Positions 1 through 7,922 of a stretch of 64,000 nucleotides of DNA are shown here, piece after piece. The position numbers and the translations under genes are program-made. The stretch spans positions 62,001-126,000 of the forward strand of contig NZ_SLUI01000001.1 of assembly GCF_004339805.1 (NCBI RefSeq). Direction: 5' to 3'. Position 1 is the stretch's first letter, and each line of letters opens with the position of its first letter. The stretch comes from Anaerospora hongkongensis (GTDB taxonomy: Bacteria; Bacillota; Negativicutes; Sporomusales; DSM-15969). The notes under the pieces were generated by a model that was given only the letters and a program-made list of their open reading frames with translations, had not been told where the DNA came from and did not search any database.

Positions 1-284
1 TTGACCAGAATGTCGATCTTCCCGTAGGCTTCCATCGCACGTTGGAATAACCTCTCCACCTCAACTACCTGGCTGATGTCCGCCTGAATTGCGGTTGCTT
101 CACCGCCCTGCTTTTTAATTGCGGCAACCACTGCAATTGCTTTTTCCGAATTTCCGGCATAATTAATAATGACCTTTGCTCCCTGCAGTGCCAGCTCTTC
201 TGCGATATTTCTCCCAATCCCCCGGGACGATCCCGTTACCAAGGCAACTTTTCCTGTTAGCTTTTGCTCCTGTACTCGTGCCAT
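1..284 (-). CDS. SDR-family oxidoreductase (3-oxoacyl-ACP reductase-like), C-terminus outside window
   Basis: This is the N-terminal 94 or so residues of a short-chain dehydrogenase/reductase. The Rossmann glycine motif TGSSRGIG lies near residue 17, followed by a charged second beta strand and an ADIS segment typical of FabG-like enzymes. The catalytic Tyr-x-x-x-Lys would lie beyond the left edge, so activity cannot be judged. The start at 284 has a GAGGAGGA ribosome site 6-7 bases upstream. It sits 18 bp behind a TetR-family gene on the same strand, so the two form an operon and the regulator probably controls this enzyme. The substrate is unknown; FabG-like enzymes reduce 3-ketoacyl thioesters, but many relatives act on other ketones or alcohols. 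Confidence 0.85.
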   Translation of the reverse strand, partial: MARVQEQKLTGKVALVTGSSRGIGRNIAEELALQGAKVIINYAGNSEKAIAVVAAIKKQGGEATAIQADISQVVEVERLFQRAMEAYGKIDILV

Positions 285-302
285 CGTTTCTCCTCCTCGC
301 TA

Positions 303-896
303 CTAGTCCTGCAAACCCGCCAGCATAGTCTCAACGACTTGTTTTAGCAATCCCTCCCTGTTTTCGTCTTTATAATCCAATACCATCCGGGGATGATGGA
401 AGGATACAGTAGCTTCCAGTAATAGCCGAACTACGCTTTCCGGTGATTTTGCGCGAATTTCTTGCGCTATGACCGCCTTTTGTACAAGCATCAGCAGCTG
501 GCTATTCAAATTGGCCAAATGTCGGATAATAAATGGCTTCAACAGCTCTGCGGCCATGTTAAAGGATTTATAAAGCTCAGGATCTTTTAAAACCTTTTCT
601 TTCTTGAGTTGATGATATTTCAGGAACCATTCCACAATCAATCGTCGCGGCGGCACCACCTTGTTCACAATAAGCTCTAAGGTATTGTCCATGTGCACCA
701 GCCACCGTTCCGATATAGCATCAAGCACTGCTGCTTTATCAGGAAAGTGATTATAAAGCGCAGCTTGACTGATTTTGAGTTCCTTCGCAATATCTGTTAA
801 ACGAAATTTTTCGAAACTGTAAGCCCGAATCTTTTCTTCGGCAATTTGCAGTGCTTTTTCTTTTATTTCTTCAGAAGATAAACCTGTTTTTGGCAA
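303..896 (-). CDS. TetR/AcrR-family transcriptional regulator
   Basis: A 197-residue protein of normal TetR length. The N-terminal helix-turn-helix is at about residues 30-58 (LTDIAKELKISQAALYNHF), with the Tyr-Asn-His-Phe recognition pattern of the family. The C-terminal two thirds are helical and would form the ligand pocket and dimer interface; they give no clue to the ligand. The gene precedes the SDR gene by 18 bp. Upstream, a 34-bp inverted repeat covers the likely promoter, so negative autoregulation is probable. A fatty-acid or xenobiotic-responsive repressor would fit, but this is inference from the SDR neighbour. Confidence 0.88.
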   Translation of the reverse strand: MPKTGLSSEEIKEKALQIAEEKIRAYSFEKFRLTDIAKELKISQAALYNHFPDKAAVLDAISERWLVHMDNTLELIVNKVVPPRRLIVEWFLKYHQLKKEKVLKDPELYKSFNMAAELLKPFIIRHLANLNSQLLMLVQKAVIAQEIRAKSPESVVRLLLEATVSFHHPRMVLDYKDENREGLLKQVVETMLAGLQD

Positions 897-964
897 TGTA
901 TCATCACCGCACTTTCATCGTGTCTAAGTACAAAGTAGGATGTCACGAATGGCTATTTTTATAT

Positions 965-998
965 TATATGTTATAAATATTATAATTTATAACATATA
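965..998. promoter_or_regulatory. Inverted-repeat operator, probable TetR-family binding site
   Basis: Two perfect 14-base arms (965-978 and 985-998, each containing ATGTTATAAAT or its complement) flank a 6-base centre. The repeat covers the -10 box and most of the spacer of the minus-strand promoter at 979-1007, so a bound dimer would block it. Its position in front of the TetR gene makes it the natural operator. Confidence 0.75.
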
Positions 999-1007
999 TC
1001 AAGTCAA
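979..1007 (-). promoter_or_regulatory. Sigma-A type promoter of the TetR-SDR operon
   Basis: On the minus strand, TTGACT (1002-1007) and TATAAT (979-984) are separated by exactly 17 bp. The predicted transcript starts near 972 and leaves a leader of about 75 bases before the regulator's start codon. The rest of the gene-free stretch 897-1228 holds only AT-rich sequence; a weak plus-strand promoter for the ccdA gene (TTGTTT, 17 bp, TAATAG, ending near 1130) is possible but unconvincing. Confidence 0.7.
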
Positions 1008-1228
1008 ATCTTACTTATTTATTCTCTCACTTCACGCTGATTCAGTTGCTTGCTAACTAATCATTTGCATAAGACACTTTTGCTGCATAAGAAAAACGTT
1101 GTTTTAACTAGATCGTATGGGTAATAGGTGAAGAACAGTTAGCCTGCCAAATAAAGGATTGCATGAGACGTTCCCTTCTACGCATAGGTATGCTAGTATG
1201 CGAATCACTAATAAGGAGGACTAGTTTC

Positions 1229-1900
1229 ATGGAATTGAGCTACGCTGCCTTTTTCACCGCTTTTACTGCTGGTTTTTTTTCTTTTCTATCTCCCTGCGTG
1301 TTAGCTGTTTTGCCAACATGCACGGCATTTCTGAGCAGCACAGGAAGCGGCGCTGTCCGCTCTCCCCACAGGTGGCAATTAGGGATCAACATATGTATCT
1401 TCTTAAGCGGGTTCATCGCCGTCTTTCTAGTAATTGGTGCCGGCGCAGCCTACCTTGGCCAGGCTCTGCATAGCTATCAGCACATCATCAGTAAAATTGG
1501 TGCAGCCTTCATGATAGTGATGGGCCTGCAGCTTAGCGGGTTCCTTTCCCTTTCTGTGATCAACAGTAAGTATCATTTGCGTTTTCCAGCCAAGGCGAAT
1601 TCGTATGGCATCTTTCTTCTTGGAGTAGCTTCTACTGCTGCCTGGACTCCCTGTAATAGTCCGCTGCTCGCACCCGTATTGATATATGCCAGCGCTTCAC
1701 CCTCCTTATTAAAAGGAGTTGCCCTCTTTTTTGTATACGGCTTGGGTTTTTGTCTCCCCTTTGCATTGCTGGCAGTTACAATAGAGCGCTACGTAAGCAG
1801 GCTGCATTTCTTTTCACGCCGCTTAAATGGGGTCCAGCGTATAGCAGGTTTACTCTTAGCACTAGGCGGAGTACTTCTCTTTTTTGATTTGCTTGGTTAG
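1229..1900 (+). CDS. ccdA: CcdA/DsbD-type thiol-disulfide transporter membrane protein
   Basis: A polytopic protein of 223 residues with about six membrane helices. CcdA proteins pass electrons from cytoplasmic thioredoxin across the membrane to extracytoplasmic thioredoxin-like partners, for example for cytochrome c maturation. The two signature cysteines are visible: LSPCVL (Cys23) in helix 1 and WTPCNSP (about Cys142) in helix 4. The start at 1229 was chosen because AAGGAGGA sits 8 bases upstream; a longer frame from 1163 has no ribosome site. There is no adjacent thioredoxin-like or cytochrome gene, so its electron acceptor is not evident from context. Confidence 0.9.
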   Translation: MELSYAAFFTAFTAGFFSFLSPCVLAVLPTCTAFLSSTGSGAVRSPHRWQLGINICIFLSGFIAVFLVIGAGAAYLGQALHSYQHIISKIGAAFMIVMGLQLSGFLSLSVINSKYHLRFPAKANSYGIFLLGVASTAAWTPCNSPLLAPVLIYASASPSLLKGVALFFVYGLGFCLPFALLAVTIERYVSRLHFFSRRLNGVQRIAGLLLALGGVLLFFDLLG

Positions 1901-2000
1901 CTTTGATATGTATAATGATAATAGGTAACAAAAATTCTTGTCGCAACTTAAACTCGCAAGGCTTGCTACCGCTATTGTCATACATAATAGGAGTGATATC

Positions 2001-2693
2001 TTGCTAAAACATGGACAACTTTCCATCGCGATGGTTTGTGTTATTCTAGGAATTATGCTGGCCATTCAATTTCGCACCACACAGGATATACGTTCTTCCT
2101 TACAGTTTCAACGAGTTGAAGATCTCACCCAACGCTTGATGCAAGTGGAAAAAGAACGCAACTCTCTCGAGAGCCAGGTGCGCGATTTACGCCAGAGTTC
2201 TGGAAATGAAGCAGCTGCTAAAGATTTAGAAAACATTAAAATGGGTGCTGGGGTAGTAGCGCTGCAAGGTGCAGGCGTCATAGTTACGATGAACGATACC
2301 AAACTCTCCTCTCCTGTTGGCAGTAAAAACCCCAATTTATACCTAATAAAGGATGAAGACCTCTTAAAAATTCTGAATGAACTGCGGGCAGCCGGCGCTG
2401 AGGCCATTGCAATCAATAATCAACGCTTGATTGCTTCATCTGAAATCCGTACTGCTGGATCATTTATATCGCTCAACAGTGTAAGCTTAGCCGCTCCTTT
2501 TGAAATCAAAGCGATTGGCGATCCGACGACGTTGGAAAATTCCCTTAAAATTCGCGGCGGAGTCATGGAAACCTTGCAATTTTGGGGTATCCAGGTTGTG
2601 GTAAAGCAGTCCAGCACTGTGGATATTCCGGCATTTAAGGGCACCTATCATTTCCAATACGCCCAGCCAATCCAGACGGCGGGTAAGCGCTGA
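2001..2693 (+). CDS. DUF881-family membrane-anchored protein
   Basis: A 230-residue protein with one N-terminal membrane helix (about residues 8-22), a coiled-coil stretch (residues 30-75, rich in Leu, Glu, Gln and Arg) and the DUF881 domain with its GAGVIVTMND motif. In other Firmicutes DUF881 genes lie near division or sigma-factor loci; the function is not established. I chose the TTG start at 2001 because AGGAG ends 7 bases upstream; the in-frame TTG at 1938 has no ribosome site. It lies 100 bp behind ccdA on the same strand. A plus-strand reading of the hairpin at 2784-2820 could terminate it. Confidence 0.8.
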   Translation: MLKHGQLSIAMVCVILGIMLAIQFRTTQDIRSSLQFQRVEDLTQRLMQVEKERNSLESQVRDLRQSSGNEAAAKDLENIKMGAGVVALQGAGVIVTMNDTKLSSPVGSKNPNLYLIKDEDLLKILNELRAAGAEAIAINNQRLIASSEIRTAGSFISLNSVSLAAPFEIKAIGDPTTLENSLKIRGGVMETLQFWGIQVVVKQSSTVDIPAFKGTYHFQYAQPIQTAGKR

Positions 2694-2783
2694 CGTGACA
2701 AAATAGTATTTGGTATAATAATCGCATCATTGTTGTCTATTACTGAGTCTCTTACCAGTGCAGCAGTAAAAATGAATAAAAAA

Positions 2784-2820
2784 GGAGCTGCATTCGCTGT
2801 TTAAAGCGTTTAGCAGCTCC
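2784..2820 (-). terminator. Rho-independent terminator of the efflux operon
   Basis: An 8-bp stem, GGAGCTGC paired with GCAGCTCC, is followed on the minus strand by a run of seven T (complement of 2777-2783). It lies just past the lipoprotein stop codon. Read on the plus strand it ends in TCATTTT and may also stop the DUF881 transcript. Confidence 0.8.
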
Positions 2821-2833
2821 TCATTTTATGAGG

Positions 2834-3295
2834 TTAATGACTCATGGTCTGCAGGTGAGTAGTAGTTTGCTTCATAAGGTCCTGCATCGCTTTGGCTTTG
2901 CTCTCTAAGGCACCTGGGTCTGTTTTACCTGCGTTTATGCTGTCTTTAATCTCCACTGCCGCCTTGCGCAGGCTATCCTTTAAACCGGCATCCATCATAT
3001 GAGGCAGGACCTTATCGGTAGTACTAACCAGTTGAGCGGCACTCTTTTGTGCGTCCATCGTCTGGCCTGCTTTCACTTGCTTAACCATATCCTGCAGAAC
3101 TTTATCCAGGTCTTTCATGATGGGCATGGGATCTTCCTTCGGCATAGCCATGCTATGCCCTTGATGACCGGCTGCCTGCTCTTGACTGGCCGGGGCTTGC
3201 GCTGCCGGTTTCTCACTGGAGCCGCAACCTGCCACCAGCGCCATTACTGCGACAGCAGCTAAAACGCCTACAAGTACTTTTGTTTTCTTCATCAT
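2834..3295 (-). CDS. Met/His-rich lipoprotein, putative extracytoplasmic metal-binding protein
   Basis: A 153-residue protein with a lipoprotein signal peptide: Lys-rich start, hydrophobic stretch and lipobox LVAGC with the lipidated Cys at residue 24. A low-complexity Ala/Gln linker is followed by a His/Met cluster (GHQGHSMAMPKEDPMP) and a helical domain with further HMM and HLQTMSH motifs. Met and His in this arrangement suit Cu(I)/Ag(I) binding. It is the last gene of the tolC-cusB-cusA cluster, 97 bp behind cusA, and a large hairpin occupies the gap. I do not recognise a named family. Delivering or buffering metal for the pump is inference from composition and position. Confidence 0.75.
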   Translation of the reverse strand: MMKKTKVLVGVLAAVAVMALVAGCGSSEKPAAQAPASQEQAAGHQGHSMAMPKEDPMPIMKDLDKVLQDMVKQVKAGQTMDAQKSAAQLVSTTDKVLPHMMDAGLKDSLRKAAVEIKDSINAGKTDPGALESKAKAMQDLMKQTTTHLQTMSH

Positions 3296-3330
3296 TGCTA
3301 TTCCTCCAATTGATATTAAAATACAGAGCT

Positions 3331-3368
3331 AGCCTACAGTGGGGGAATATGAATCCCCACCTTAGGCT
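3331..3368 (-). other. Intergenic RNA hairpin between cusA and the lipoprotein gene
   Basis: AGCCTA pairs with TAGGCT as an outer 6-bp stem, and GTGGGG with CCCCAC as an inner stem, separated by a 2x2 internal loop. No U-tract follows on the minus strand, so it is not a plain terminator. Such intercistronic hairpins often protect the upstream mRNA end or set unequal expression of neighbouring genes. Confidence 0.5.
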
Positions 3369-3392
3369 TCATTTATTTTTAGCTGACTAAAC

Positions 3393-6300
3393 TTAGTCGG
3401 CAGTGCGCGAGATACCGGATATCGATGAGTTCTTGCGCTCACGCCACTTGTTCCAGACCAGATAAATGCACGGCAGCACGATCAGTGTCAACACGGTGGA
3501 GGTAACCAGACCGCCCACAACAACTGTGGCCATTGGTCGCTGCACCTCAGCACCGGTACCGGTGGCAAAGATAAGCGGGAACAAGCCTAGGCTGGCGACT
3601 AGTGCGGTAATCATAACCGGCCGCAGCCGGGTGAATGCACCTTCAACAATGGCTTCTTCCAAGGTCCGGTGATCCCGCAGATGCTTGATATAGGTTACCA
3701 TGATGACCCCGTTTTGCACTGCAATCCCGAAGAGGGCGATAAAGCCGACAGCCGCCGCCACCGTCATGTAGGTGCCAGTAAGATACATGGCAACAATGCC
3801 GCCCACCAGGGAGAAGGGAATATTCATCAGGATAAGGAAAGCATCGCTGGCCGAGTTAAAGGTCATATAGAGCAAGAAGAACGTCAGCACGATAACCGCT
3901 GGCACCACCAGCGACAACCGGTCTTTTGCCCGCTGTTGATTCTCATATTGTCCGGTCCATTTTATCGAATAGCCGGCCGGTAAATCAACTTTTTCTTTGA
4001 TTACTTGATTGGCTTCATTTACAAAGCTAACGACGTCCCGGCCCCGGGTGTTCATCTGTACGATCATCCGGTAGACCCCGTTTTCACTGCTGATCATTGA
4101 CGGACCATCCACAACCTGGAATTGAGCCACTTCGCCCAGCTGTACATAAGCACCAGTGGCCGGACCGGCTGCTGAGGCAGTTTGGCCGCCACCCATGCCA
4201 CCCATTCCGCTACCGCTGCTTTTTGCAACCGCACCACCACCGGTTACAGGAACGAGGATGCTTTGCATGGCATCAATGGTTTCCCGGTTTTCCCGATTGT
4301 AACGGACCAAGACATTAAAACGTTTGCGGCCTTCTATCGTAGTAGTAGCAGTTTTGCCGCCTACTGCCAATTCGACGGCATCTTCCACATCCGCAATGTT
4401 TAGTCCATAGCGGGCAGCCTTTTCCCTGTTAACCTGAATTTCCAGATAAGAAGCACCAAAGACCCGTTCTGCCAGCAAATCGCTAACCCCTGGTACAGTT
4501 GCCAGGGCCTTTTCAATATCAAAGGCTTTTTGCTGCAATACTTTGAGGTCTTCCCCATAGAGCTTGATGCCTAGCTCAGTACGGACCCCGGTGGTCAGCA
4601 TGGATAACCGTCCGGCAATCGGCTGGGTAAAGGCTAAATTAAGCCCCGGGAGGTTAGCCAGTTTGACCATCATTTCCTGTTCGATAGCCTCTTTGGTCAT
4701 TCCCGGCCGCCACTGCTCTTTGGGTTTTAAGGTGACGATGGTTTCAATCATGCTGATCGGCGCGGGATCCATGGCCGACTCGGCCCGGCCCACTTTGCCC
4801 ACCGACATGTCGATTTCAGGAATTTCCATGATGACCCTATCCATGGTTTTGGCTGCTTCCAGCGCTTCCGTAAGCGACACACTGGGCAGCATGGTTGGCA
4901 TTACCAGAAAAGTTCCTTCATCCAAAGCCGGCATAAAGGTTGTGCCAATAAGCGGTAACAGCGAAAATCCGCCAATCATTATGATTACTGCAATGACGAT
5001 AGTAGCTTTACTGTGCTTTAATACTGATTTTAACGCGGGCACATACCATTGATGCAACTTGGCTACGATCCAGGTGTCCTTTTCCTCAATTTTTCCTCTG
5101 AGTAAAAAGGTACACAGCACCGGTACCAGCGTAAACGCCAGCAGCAGCGAGCCACTCATGGCAAAGGATTTTGCCCAGGCCATCGGAGTATACATCTTGC
5201 CTTCCGTACCGGTCATAGTGAACACCGGCAGGAAAGTAACGATGATAATGGTTATAGAAAAGAAGATGGGCGCAGCCACTTCTTTCGCCGCTTCCAGCGT
5301 CACATCAATAATACTGCGCCGTCCGCGGTCCTCGGCTAAATGGCGGAAAATATTTTCCACCATAACAATGGCTGCGTCAGTCATGACGCCGATGCCAATG
5401 GCAATACCGCCAAGTGACATCAGATTGGCCGATAGGTGGATTTGTTTCATGGCAATTAATGCAATCAGGATACCGATGGGGATGGCACTGGTGACAATCA
5501 GACTGGAACGAATATTGCCTAAAAAGGCGACGACGATGATCGATACTAAAATGAATTCTTCCAGCAATGCTCTCGTCAGCGTATTCACTGCTTTTTTCAC
5601 CAGATCAGTTTGGTCGTAAAAAGGCACAATCCGCATGCCCTCCGGTAAGGATGGCTGAATTTCGTCGATTTTAGCTTTCACCTGGTCGATCACATTCAGT
5701 GTGTTTTCACCCATGCGCTGAATGACAATCCCCCCGGCTGCCTCATAGCCCGACTTGGTCAGCACACCCCGGCGGAAATCAGGTCCGGCAGTAACGGCGG
5801 CCACATCTTTAATATATATGGGAACATTGTTATTTTGCGTGATCACAATATTCTTAATATCATCGGGAGACTGGATTAAACCAAGCCCGCGGATGATAAA
5901 TTCCTGACCGTTTTGTTCGACAACTTTGGCGCCGATGTTAGCGTTATTAGCGCCAAGTGCTCCAAATACCTGGTTGAAAGTAATCCGGTAGCTTTGCAGG
6001 AGCGAAGGATCAAGGTTCACCTGGTACTGCATTACATAGCCGCCAATGCTGGCTACTTCGGCTACCCCAGGCACGGCACTCAATTGTTGTTTGATGGTAA
6101 AATCCTCAACAGTGCGCAATTCAGCCAGGTTATGGCGATCACTTTCCACCGTGTACATAAAGACCTGGCCCATGGGAGTGCTGACCGGCCCCAAGGCCGG
6201 CTGTACGCCACGCGGCAATTGCGGAATAGCCTGCTGCACTTTTTCATTGACCACTTGGCGGGCAAAGTAGGGCTCCACTCCATCTTCAAAAATAACTGTG

Positions 6301-6578
6301 ATAAGCGACATTCCAAAAGAGGAAGCCGAACGCACTTCTTTCACCTTGGGCAATCCACGCAGGGCTGTTTCCAGCGGATAGGTCACCTGGTCCTGAATCT
6401 CCTGCGGCCCCCGGCCCATCCAGTCGGCTGAGACAAGCACCTGGTTTTCACTTAGGTCAGGAAAAGCGTCAATGGGAGTGTCCCGTACGGTAAAAACGCC
6501 CCATACAATGACCAGTGCGAACAAAATCAGGACGATTACCCGGTTTTTCAGGGAAAACTCGATTAATTTATTGAGCAT
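3393..6578 (-). CDS. cusA: Heavy-metal efflux RND transporter, CusA/CzcA family (Cu/Ag type likely)
   Basis: A 1061-residue inner-membrane proton-driven pump of normal family length, with RND topology: helix 1 at residues 11-30, a large periplasmic loop, a helix bundle near 340-540, a second loop and a C-terminal bundle. The conserved helix-4 segment GIGVMTDAAIVMVENI carries the proton-relay Asp. Met residues in PISMIETI and RLSMLTTGVRT appear to match the Met ligands of E. coli CusA; CzcA proteins have other residues there. This points to monovalent copper or silver, from memory alignment only. A Gly/Met-rich insertion sits near residues 777-808. It starts 11 bp behind cusB with an AAGGAGGATC ribosome site. 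Confidence 0.92.
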   Translation of the reverse strand: MLNKLIEFSLKNRVIVLILFALVIVWGVFTVRDTPIDAFPDLSENQVLVSADWMGRGPQEIQDQVTYPLETALRGLPKVKEVRSASSFGMSLITVIFEDGVEPYFARQVVNEKVQQAIPQLPRGVQPALGPVSTPMGQVFMYTVESDRHNLAELRTVEDFTIKQQLSAVPGVAEVASIGGYVMQYQVNLDPSLLQSYRITFNQVFGALGANNANIGAKVVEQNGQEFIIRGLGLIQSPDDIKNIVITQNNNVPIYIKDVAAVTAGPDFRRGVLTKSGYEAAGGIVIQRMGENTLNVIDQVKAKIDEIQPSLPEGMRIVPFYDQTDLVKKAVNTLTRALLEEFILVSIIVVAFLGNIRSSLIVTSAIPIGILIALIAMKQIHLSANLMSLGGIAIGIGVMTDAAIVMVENIFRHLAEDRGRRSIIDVTLEAAKEVAAPIFFSITIIIVTFLPVFTMTGTEGKMYTPMAWAKSFAMSGSLLLAFTLVPVLCTFLLRGKIEEKDTWIVAKLHQWYVPALKSVLKHSKATIVIAVIIMIGGFSLLPLIGTTFMPALDEGTFLVMPTMLPSVSLTEALEAAKTMDRVIMEIPEIDMSVGKVGRAESAMDPAPISMIETIVTLKPKEQWRPGMTKEAIEQEMMVKLANLPGLNLAFTQPIAGRLSMLTTGVRTELGIKLYGEDLKVLQQKAFDIEKALATVPGVSDLLAERVFGASYLEIQVNREKAARYGLNIADVEDAVELAVGGKTATTTIEGRKRFNVLVRYNRENRETIDAMQSILVPVTGGGAVAKSSGSGMGGMGGGQTASAAGPATGAYVQLGEVAQFQVVDGPSMISSENGVYRMIVQMNTRGRDVVSFVNEANQVIKEKVDLPAGYSIKWTGQYENQQRAKDRLSLVVPAVIVLTFFLLYMTFNSASDAFLILMNIPFSLVGGIVAMYLTGTYMTVAAAVGFIALFGIAVQNGVIMVTYIKHLRDHRTLEEAIVEGAFTRLRPVMITALVASLGLFPLIFATGTGAEVQRPMATVVVGGLVTSTVLTLIVLPCIYLVWNKWRERKNSSISGISRTAD

Positions 6579-6589
6579 GGTGATCCTCC

Positions 6590-7894
6590 TTAATGTCCGC
6601 TATGGCCGCTGTGTTCGCCCCCGGCAGCCGGTGCACCTGGTATAGCCGGTGCAGTCGAAGATTGCGTCGGAGCGGTCGCGCCGCTGGCAGCAGGTACTGG
6701 TGCAGTAGTTCCTGCTGCAGCTCCTGAGCCACCATGACCGGCATGGCTGCCAAAGCTGCCTAATTTAGTCTGCGAATCAATGAGGAAGGTAGCGGCGGTT
6801 ACCACTGTATCACCGCTTTGCAGTCCGGACAGGATCTGGATATAGCCATCGGCGTGCTGTCCTATGACTACATCTCGTTTGACGAACGTATCTTCGCCTT
6901 GGGCCACAAAGACAATTTTCCGGCTGCCGGTATCTAGCAGACTGGACTCCGGTACAACGAGGCTGTCGCCCAGCGGAATTTGCACATTGGCATTGACAAA
7001 CATATTGGGTTTCAGTCTACCTGCAGGATTGGCCATTTCGACCCGCACTTTGACCGTCCGGGTGGCATCATCGAGGACTGGGTTAATAAAGGTCACTTGT
7101 CCGCTAAAGGTTTCTCCCGGATAGGCGCCGCTGGTTACTAGTACCGGCTGTCCAGGAGTAATGCCAGCAATATCTTTTTCGTAAATATCAGCATACAGCC
7201 AAACCGTAGATAAGTCCGACAGACTATACAGCTTGTCACCAGGCATAATGAATGTTCCTGGCAGCAACTGTTTTTCCAGCACTGTACCACCAAACTGGGC
7301 ATAGATCGTCATATGATCATTAGGCTTGCGGGTATGCTCCAGATGGGCAATATCACTGTCAGGCACATTTAAGAGTTGCAGTTTACGCCGAGCTGCTTCC
7401 CTTAGACGGTTGTTAATCTGGACTACATCTTTGCTGGCGTTTCTCAGTTTCTCCACATTTTCCAGCGTCAATAAATACTCTTCTTGAGCGGCAATATAGG
7501 TTGGACTATATACAGCGGCAATGGCCTGCCCTGGATAAATAGTTTCTCCTTCGGCAGTAACATACAGTTCATCAACCCGCCCTTCGACCCGGGATGTGAT
7601 GAAAGTCCGACCGCTTTCATTCATCGCAATCTTACCGGTGGTCTTGATTTCCTTGGCCAGCGACTTAACGGTTGCTTGGGCGGTCTGCACCCCGGCTAAT
7701 TGTCGGGCCTTGGCATCAAGCGTAACTGTATCGCCCATGGCCATGACCGGAGCATTCGTTTGGTGTCCAGTATGGTTTACTGCAGCTGGTTTATTGTGCT
7801 GCGTAGTATAGTAGTAGCCGGCACCGCCTATTATCAGAACACCGGCAGTCACACCAATAATAATTTTCTTTTTGGCCTGTAGTTTTTCGATCAT
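6590..7894 (-). CDS. cusB: RND efflux periplasmic adaptor subunit (CusB-like membrane fusion protein)
   Basis: A 434-residue adaptor linking the inner-membrane pump to the outer-membrane channel. An N-terminal membrane anchor or signal (about residues 9-27) is followed by a Met/His-containing segment (HTGHQTNAPVMAMG), a barrel-sandwich half-motif (VEGRVDELYV), an alpha hairpin, the second half-motif with YAQFGGTVLE, and beta-barrel domains. The C-terminal 50 residues are an unusual Ala/Pro/Thr/Gly linker bracketed by His clusters (SHAGHGG and HSGHSGH). Such a tail is not part of the core adaptor fold and may bind metal. It lies between tolC and cusA in one operon. Confidence 0.92.
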   Translation of the reverse strand: MIEKLQAKKKIIIGVTAGVLIIGGAGYYYTTQHNKPAAVNHTGHQTNAPVMAMGDTVTLDAKARQLAGVQTAQATVKSLAKEIKTTGKIAMNESGRTFITSRVEGRVDELYVTAEGETIYPGQAIAAVYSPTYIAAQEEYLLTLENVEKLRNASKDVVQINNRLREAARRKLQLLNVPDSDIAHLEHTRKPNDHMTIYAQFGGTVLEKQLLPGTFIMPGDKLYSLSDLSTVWLYADIYEKDIAGITPGQPVLVTSGAYPGETFSGQVTFINPVLDDATRTVKVRVEMANPAGRLKPNMFVNANVQIPLGDSLVVPESSLLDTGSRKIVFVAQGEDTFVKRDVVIGQHADGYIQILSGLQSGDTVVTAATFLIDSQTKLGSFGSHAGHGGSGAAAGTTAPVPAASGATAPTQSSTAPAIPGAPAAGGEHSGHSGH

Positions 7895-7922
7895 GCTGTC
7901 CTCTCCTTTTCCGGCTTCATCA

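Noticed and set aside
3384..3400. GACTAA/TTAGTC inverted repeat over the cusA stop codon
   Set aside because: The loop is only two bases, no U-tract follows on the minus strand, and the nearby 3331-3368 hairpin is a better structural candidate.
4564..5619. Long plus-strand open frames antisense to cusA (162 and 186 residues)
   Set aside because: They lack ribosome sites, have low-complexity Ser/Met/Ile composition, and lie wholly inside a clear RND gene on the other strand.
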